DNA of 64,000 nucleotides. Source: Ignavibacteria bacterium. GTDB taxonomy: Bacteria > Bacteroidota > Ignavibacteria > Kapaibacteriales > UBA2268. The stretch is taken from positions 86,568 to 150,567 of the forward strand of contig JAAYTD010000087.1 in assembly GCA_012518115.1 (NCBI GenBank), given 5' to 3'. The number at the start of each line of letters is the position of its first letter. Position 1 is the first letter of the stretch. Below are positions 59,550 to 64,000 of this stretch, piece after piece. The notes under the pieces are model-generated. The model saw nothing but the letters and a program-made list of their open reading frames with translations. It was not told where the DNA came from and searched no databases. A program made the translations under genes and the position numbers.

Positions 59550-60821
59550 TTACTTGAGTGCCTTTAAAGGTTTTACGAAATACATAATATTTCTATCAAC
59601 CTCATTATTTAATAAAGGTGAAATTTTAGCTTCGTAAGTACCCTCACCACCTATTCCGAAATCATCATCATTTACAATAGCAATTAAATTATCATTAATG
59701 ATTATTACGCCTTCAGGTTTATCGTGTGGATAATTCGGAATAGACATAATATCAAATGCCAATTCTTTGGTAACAGTTACAATCCCTGCAGCCAAAAGTT
59801 CCTCAGCAGTGCATTGCTCAATTGTCTTGTCACCTATCATTTTTCCTGTAGCTAAATCAGTAGTTATATCAGTTGCTTTAGAAATATCAATTTTATATAT
59901 TTTTTTCGAGCAACTCGTATCTTTACCCGGCATATTTCCATCTCTTTCTAATACTAAAAAAGTAGTATTGCTAATAGCTGTAATTTCACTGTTTGCCATA
60001 TTTGTATTGTCCAAAGCATATAAATATTCCTTGCTCTTTCCTGTAGCTAGTTCAAAAAATAATATTCTACATATAGTAGCGTTCTTTTTTACACTTTTAT
60101 CAGGATTGTATAAAGGAGACTGCATAATACCTACCAAGTATTTGCCGTCTGGAGTAATAGTTAGCCCTTCCATTCCTCTATTGGCTCTACGTTTTGCAAA
60201 TACAGGAGGTAATTTTTTGGCAGTATTATATGGATTAAATCTTTCAATTTCCTGCCCATTAGAGTTCAGATGAACTATATGCGGACCGTATTCATCGGAA
60301 ATCCAGAAAGAACCATCTTTCATAGCTACTAACCCTTCAGGATCTAACCCATAAATGTCAGTATTAAGTGTGTTTCCATTAATATCTTTCGGAGTTTCTC
60401 CTGTTCCACCTGCGCCAATAGGATTTGGCAATCCTGTTATTTTTTGTCCAGCAGGATTTTTAATTTCTATGGTGCTTACTAATACTAATGAATCACCTTC
60501 TAACTTAAATTTTCCTATTTGTGGAGTAAATTCCGGATTAGAAAAGACTTTTTCGTCTTTTCCGCTACCGTCGATATTTGGACCTCTATCGGTCATAGCA
60601 TAGAAATAACCATCTCCTGTAGAAGCAGCTGCAGAGCCATATCCACCATTATATACATTCACTTCCCCTACTGTACTCATAACAATACGTTTATTCAAGA
60701 TAGCCTTGTCAGGGTAATTAATGGGTCCTATCGGATTATTATCTTCATCACAAGAATTAATTAATACAATGCTTGCTACTAGCAACATCGTGTTTGCAAT
60801 TTTAATAAATTTCTTTTTCAT
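59550..60821 (-). CDS. Esterase-like/phytase-like lipoprotein
   Basis: Lipobox VLINSCDED; YAMTDRGPNIDG, YGLDPEGLVAMKDGSFWISDEYGPHIVHLNSNGQEIERF, NRGMEGLTITPDGKYLVGIMQSPLY. Confidence 0.82.
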   Translation of the reverse strand: MKKKFIKIANTMLLVASIVLINSCDEDNNPIGPINYPDKAILNKRIVMSTVGEVNVYNGGYGSAAASTGDGYFYAMTDRGPNIDGSGKDEKVFSNPEFTPQIGKFKLEGDSLVLVSTIEIKNPAGQKITGLPNPIGAGGTGETPKDINGNTLNTDIYGLDPEGLVAMKDGSFWISDEYGPHIVHLNSNGQEIERFNPYNTAKKLPPVFAKRRANRGMEGLTITPDGKYLVGIMQSPLYNPDKSVKKNATICRILFFELATGKSKEYLYALDNTNMANSEITAISNTTFLVLERDGNMPGKDTSCSKKIYKIDISKATDITTDLATGKMIGDKTIEQCTAEELLAAGIVTVTKELAFDIMSIPNYPHDKPEGVIIINDNLIAIVNDDDFGIGGEGTYEAKISPLLNNEVDRNIMYFVKPLKALK

Positions 60822-60943
60822 ATAAATTTTGTAATATTAGTTAATTAAATTGGTTTACAAAATTAATAATTTAAGATGAAGTTAAAATAAAGGATTAGTT
60901 AATTTTTTGTTTATCTAATTTTTTTCTATTTCGATAATTAATA

Positions 60944-61387
60944 CTACTCTATCGAATAAAGCTTTCGTAGCGGTTTCAAAAGTACTAGCACCAACAGTAA
61001 CACACCATAGAAAAAGTAAAACGAGTGTAACCAATGGAAACCTTGCAGGAAATAGACTTCCATATAAATCCAAATCATAAGTGCAAAGCCTGTGTAAACT
61101 GACCATGACCACGACCAATGCATATCGGGAAATATATTTACCAACTGAGCTAACTTACACTCTTTGCGTTTTAGCAATCCCCAAGCGACAAAAATCGGCA
61201 TCAATCCAAGTATAGTGAATAAAATCAGTCCGGGTATAAAAAAGTTTCGAAAAGGCGAATGTTGTAGCATTAATTCGGGTGTCATTCCCATCCATCCTTC
61301 AGGAAATAATAAGAAAGCTCCTCCACCAAATAGAGCTCCAGCTGAAAGGAAAAGCAAAAGTCCAACTAATAGATTTCGAGTTTTCAT
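60944..61387 (-). CDS. Hypothetical membrane protein
   Basis: ORF 155 aa with TM helices; start reassigned to MKTRNLLVGLLLFL. Confidence 0.55.
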   Translation of the reverse strand: MKTRNLLVGLLLFLSAGALFGGGAFLLFPEGWMGMTPELMLQHSPFRNFFIPGLILFTILGLMPIFVAWGLLKRKECKLAQLVNIFPDMHWSWSWSVYTGFALMIWIYMEVYFLQGFHWLHSFYFFYGVLLLVLVLLKPLRKLYSIE

Positions 61388-61487
61388 ACAATTATTATTT
61401 ATATATTTCAACGATTATTATTATTCAAAATTAAGCACATTAAATTCTATTTTATTAAGTATGCTTTTGTAATATGCTTGTTATTTT

Positions 61488-62402
61488 TTAATCAATTTTT
61501 ATTACTACATTACCCTTTTTATGACCTTTATCAACATATTCGTGTGCTTCAACAATTTGCTCTATTGAATAGATGCGATCAATAACAGGTTTCATTTCGC
61601 CGTTTTCAATTATATCTTTCAAAAATAGTAAATCTTTTTCTTCTGTTTTCGGAAGTTGAGAGTTTTTAAAAAAAATACCATTCTCTTTCAATATTCTCTT
61701 ACACTTAGCTTTTGTTGATTTCATTACAGCATCATAAACAATATCGTATTTTTCATTAATCTTTGTGAAATCTTCTTTCGTGTAATCAATCACTTTGTCT
61801 GCTCCAATTGATTTTACTAGTTCAAAGTTTTTTTCACTACAAACTGCCGTAACTTCCGCACCGAAATATTTTGCCAACTGAATAGCAAATGTACCCAAAC
61901 TGCCCGAAGCTCCATTAATTAATATTTTTTGTCCTTTGCTGATATTTGCTTTCTGCAAATTTTTCAATGCGGTTAGTCCACCTGCGGGAATAGTTGCCGC
62001 CTCTTCAAATGACAAGTTTTCGGGTTTCAATGCAAGCAATCCATTTTTTGTAAATGATTTTGATTTTTCAGGCAGACAGATATATTCAGCATAGCCGCCA
62101 AATTTTAAACCTGTATAAGCAAACACTTTATCGCCCACTTTGAGTGATTTTATATTTTTTCCGATTGCTTCTATTATTCCCGAAATTTCCATTCCGAGTA
62201 TCATATTTTTCTTTGGCTTAAACAAACCAAATACTAGTCTCACAAGAAAAGGATCGGCTTTTCTGATACGTGTATCACCAATGTGTACGGTAGTGGCAAA
62301 AATTTTTACTAAAACTTCGTCATCTTTTGGTGTCGGTTTTGCAACTTCAACTATTTCCAAAACTTCGGGCTTTCCGTATTTTCTGCAAACAACTGCTTTC
62401 AT
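61488..62402 (-). CDS. NAD(P)-dependent alcohol dehydrogenase/quinone oxidoreductase (MDR family)
   Basis: MKAVVCRKYGKPEVLEIVEVAKPTPKDDEVLVKI, GMEISGIIEAIGKNIKSLKVGDKVFAYTG, ILINGASGSLGTFAIQLAKYFGAEVTAVCS. Confidence 0.93.
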   Translation of the reverse strand: MKAVVCRKYGKPEVLEIVEVAKPTPKDDEVLVKIFATTVHIGDTRIRKADPFLVRLVFGLFKPKKNMILGMEISGIIEAIGKNIKSLKVGDKVFAYTGLKFGGYAEYICLPEKSKSFTKNGLLALKPENLSFEEAATIPAGGLTALKNLQKANISKGQKILINGASGSLGTFAIQLAKYFGAEVTAVCSEKNFELVKSIGADKVIDYTKEDFTKINEKYDIVYDAVMKSTKAKCKRILKENGIFFKNSQLPKTEEKDLLFLKDIIENGEMKPVIDRIYSIEQIVEAHEYVDKGHKKGNVVIKID

Positions 62403-62432
62403 TTCATTTATATTTATTTATAGTGTGCTTAA

Positions 62433-62933
62433 TTAATGTATCCTAAAATATATTGTCATCGTATGAAAATTATGAAACATCAGAAATATAATTACTGTCA
62501 AAATAAAAAACCAGCGTCTATAGGGCAGTTTGAAATAAAATGAATTTCCAATAAATCCGATTCCTGTTAGCCATAACAATGGTGTATATGCAGGTGCCAT
62601 AAATCCAAAAATATTAGAACTCCAGCTGCTTTCGGGAAAGTAAATCAAGACAAGCCAAGAAGCAAAGTATAGTATTGTTCCACCCAAATATAAAATAAAT
62701 CCCCGTTTTTGTGTCAATGTTGAAATGCTTAAAGGCATAAGTAAAGTAAGTATAAAAACCAATGTTCTAGAAATATTTTCAGCATATTTCAACCACGCAG
62801 GAATATCTTTCCAAAATATTTCGGGTTGATACTCTTGGGGCAATTTGTTTGTCAAGACAATATTCCATATCATAATCGGAAGTGTCAAGAGAAAACAGTT
62901 AAGCAAGTATTTTTTTATAGTTTCGATATTCAT
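62433..62933 (-). CDS. Hypothetical membrane protein
   Basis: 166 aa with several TM segments. Confidence 0.6.
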   Translation of the reverse strand: MNIETIKKYLLNCFLLTLPIMIWNIVLTNKLPQEYQPEIFWKDIPAWLKYAENISRTLVFILTLLMPLSISTLTQKRGFILYLGGTILYFASWLVLIYFPESSWSSNIFGFMAPAYTPLLWLTGIGFIGNSFYFKLPYRRWFFILTVIIFLMFHNFHTMTIYFRIH

Positions 62934-62946
62934 TCTATTTTCATTA

Positions 62947-63039
62947 TTAATGTTGTGTTTGTTGCGACGACTGTTTTTTTACTTCTTTGAGTTGAAGGAC
63001 TTCGGGTTGTCCGTATTTAGTACATATAACTGCTTTCAT
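62947..63039 (-). pseudogene. 5' remnant of a second MDR alcohol dehydrogenase gene (30 codons then stop)
   Basis: MKAVICTKYGQPEVLQLKEVKKQSSQQTQH* aligns with MKAVVCRKYGKPEVLEIVEVAKPTPKD of the 61488..62402 gene; not in the ORF track. Confidence 0.7.
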
Positions 63040-63074
63040 TTCTTATCGCTGTAACGTTATTTAAATTCTATGTA

Positions 63075-63683
63075 TTATAATAGCTTGCTAATTTTTGAAT
63101 AATTTATTATTAATGACCCATATAGTATTATCAAATTAACTCTTTGAAATAATCCTGTATATTTCAAAAAACCTGCTGTCCTATTTTCTGATAAAATAAA
63201 TAAAACAAAGGTTAATAATCCCAGAACAAAGATGATTAAATTAATAATTTTACAATCATGAAGTTCATTTATCCAAACTGCCCATAGAGGACACATAGTT
63301 AATAAAATAAACCCTATTCCAGACGCTATCCCATGAATTTTTCCACTGGTCGTTTCGGGAACACCTTGAATATCTTCCGGGAAAACACCTGCTAAAACAC
63401 ACCCTATTCCAAATATAATAATTCCAATAGCATACCAATTATGAGCCCAAGTTTTTTGATCAAAAAGAAGGTGTTGTCCTATAGAAAACAGTAAGAATAA
63501 TACTCCTACTACTATGAGGTTTACTCGTTGATATAGTTGTACAGGACTACTATTTGTCCCAAGAGTACTTATTGTCTGGATTAAATGATTATAGTTAGGA
63601 TATTTCGTTCCAATAATAACAGGTACTAACAAATCACCTAAAGATGCTATTAATAGTATAAAAAATAAAAAATGTTTTAACAT
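63075..63683 (-). CDS. DUF998-like membrane protein
   Basis: ISTLGTNSSPVQLYQRVNLIVVGVLFLLFSIGQHLLF...GIGCVLAGVFPEDIQGVPETTSGKIHGIASGIGFI. Confidence 0.75.
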   Translation of the reverse strand: MLKHFLFFILLIASLGDLLVPVIIGTKYPNYNHLIQTISTLGTNSSPVQLYQRVNLIVVGVLFLLFSIGQHLLFDQKTWAHNWYAIGIIIFGIGCVLAGVFPEDIQGVPETTSGKIHGIASGIGFILLTMCPLWAVWINELHDCKIINLIIFVLGLLTFVLFILSENRTAGFLKYTGLFQRVNLIILYGSLIINYSKISKLL

Positions 63684-63801
63684 AGAATTTTCTCTTTGGT
63701 AGATTCAACAAGCAAATGCAGTTTTTTATTTACAAAATTATAAAAAATATTAATAAGTTTTTGGAAGTTCAAATCTTTTCTTGGTCTGTTGTTAATTTTA
63801 C

Positions 63802-64000
63802 TCACAATTCTTTTCTAAAAAACATTTCTTTTTCTTTAATCAAAACAACTATAGTAAAGATAAGTAACAATATTGTTTGAATTACTTTGCTGTCAGGATG
63901 TGTGGCAAATATCTCATTTGATACATTAGCTGAACAATGAAATACTATTGTAATAAAGATATTTCGGTTTGTTTTGTAATAGAGCCAATTCATTAATATA
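63802..64000 (-). CDS. CPBP family intramembrane glutamic endopeptidase, 3' part (truncated at window edge)
   Basis: Frame stays open upstream of the listed Met to the window edge; WLYYKTNRNIFITIVFHCSANVSNEIF matches the CPBP HxxxN region. Confidence 0.7.
   Translation of the reverse strand, partial: ILMNWLYYKTNRNIFITIVFHCSANVSNEIFATHPDSKVIQTILLLIFTIVVLIKEKEMFFRKEL

Noticed and set aside
59767-60764. Plus-strand ORFs 59767..60273, 60355..60603, 60519..60764
   Set aside because: Antisense to the phytase-like lipoprotein; hydrophobic composition typical of antisense frames in AT-rich DNA.

Overview
AT-rich, chromosome-like 64 kb window, apparently from a Bacteroidota/FCB-group bacterium. Support for that assignment: TAnnTTTG promoter elements, a T9SS-like C-terminus on a subtilase, and gene families typical of the group. 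Most of the window is housekeeping: partial lptD, recX, dapA, thyX, mutS2, fusA, rpmH-rnpA-yidD, ruvA, recO, pdxA, ruvX, rtcB, dinB, three tRNAs, and envelope or secreted proteins. Accessory or unusual parts: (1) a two-gene DUF262 / DUF262-HNH (GmrSD-like) cassette flanked by same-orientation copies of a dispersed repeat; (2) a two-gene cassette joining a PD-(D/E)XK-like nuclease with an RNase J-like beta-CASP metallo-hydrolase, sharing an identical 41-bp promoter-like module with a neighbouring frameshifted gene and lying divergent to rtcB; (3) a six-gene NifX / DUF5320 / MinD-ferredoxin ATPase / DUF134 cluster with a 14-bp perfect palindrome upstream; (4) several families of intergenic repeats, one with compensatory changes in a hairpin stem. 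The ORF track misses the lptD 5' part, rpmH, the full open frame of a CPBP protease fragment at the right edge, and a 30-codon alcohol dehydrogenase remnant. All family calls come from reading motifs by eye; no searches were run.
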